A DNA stretch of 64,000 bases. It comes from Berberis thunbergii (taxonomy: Eukaryota > Streptophyta > Magnoliopsida > Ranunculales > Berberidaceae). The stretch is from NCBI GenBank assembly GCA_003290165.1, contig QNQO01005892.1, forward strand, positions 186,001 to 250,000, written 5' to 3'. The notes beneath the pieces were generated by a model. It did no database searches. It saw nothing but the letters and a program-made list of their open reading frames with translations, and was not told the DNA's origin. The translations under genes and the position numbers were made by a program. The first letter of the stretch is position 1. Each line of letters opens with the position of its first letter. Positions 63,771 through 64,000 of this stretch are shown here, piece by piece.

Positions 63771-64000
63771 GTGCAATTTCCAAGATAAATAGATTTAAAT
63801 CCATGATTAATTTTTTCAAGTTATGCTTAAATTCCGACGTAGGCATATTGGAAACTCATGAAAAAGGCCAATCAAACTTTGGTGCCCTTAATGCAAATAT
63901 TTCTTAGTCAGTTTACCAACAAACGTACACAAAGTTTGGGGATCATAAAAGCAAAGAAGACCACTACTTGACATCACCATCAACTTCAAAAGAAATTCAA

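Larger units (their letters stand above)
60727..64000 (+). mobile_element. Non-autonomous LTR element 3, running off the window
   Basis: 5' LTR 60727-61378, candidate primer-binding site from 61379, gag traces, integrase remnant and tandem repeat in the same order as elements 1 and 2. The 3' LTR would lie beyond 64000. Confidence 0.9.

Overview
This window looks like intergenic, transposon-dominated nuclear DNA from a flowering plant. It is AT-rich, every long coding trace belongs to a plant retroelement lineage, one segment is a plastid rpoC2 copy, and the only cellular-gene fragments are plant genes with plant-type introns. I see no complete host gene. The species cannot be named from sequence alone; a eudicot is plausible.

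Layout. 1-8.8 kb: a decayed Athila-like Ty3/gypsy element on the + strand (gag, RT, RNase H, integrase, candidate 3' LTR) carrying a 641-bp hAT MITE. 9.56-17.7 kb: a degenerate tandem satellite with a nucleosome-sized unit (about 177 bp, roughly 35 copies), split by a 977-bp hAT element and by a piece of another gypsy element; two stretches of the array are higher-order duplicates. 17.7-18.5 kb: hAT pieces alternating with a 203-bp duplicated unit. 18.9-27.5 kb: a complete but dead Tat-lineage element on the minus strand (two LTRs, 5-bp TSD), with the lineage's extra antisense ORF. 28.5-29.4 kb: a foldback element. 30.8-35.5 kb: an L1-like LINE on the minus strand with a nearly intact ORF2. 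35.5-39.1 kb: a triplicated, exon-like unknown segment with a hAT MITE inside. 39.3-39.8 kb: plastid rpoC2 fragment. 41.0-46.6 kb: a 5.6-kb PIF/Harbinger-type TIR element that has captured cellular gene exons. 47.3-64 kb: three related non-autonomous LTR elements.

Most notable: the 41.0-46.6 kb element holds seven consecutive exons of peroxisomal hydroxypyruvate reductase, all in frame with canonical splice sites, followed on the same strand by the 3' exons of an APD-like RING E3 ligase, plus two unidentified exons. A CT-rich leader-like sequence at its right end could drive minus-strand transcription of the chimera. Second, five short hairpin elements (22.5, 29.7, 39.8, 40.8 and 54.5 kb) have 9-bp target duplications, one of them consisting of just half a hairpin. 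Third, the three LTR elements share one internal deletion that joins gag to a tiny integrase remnant, plus a 46-codon tandem repeat and a variable G-box minisatellite in the LTR.

Limits: all family assignments come from reading motifs and protein resemblance by eye; no database search, alignment or expression data were used.
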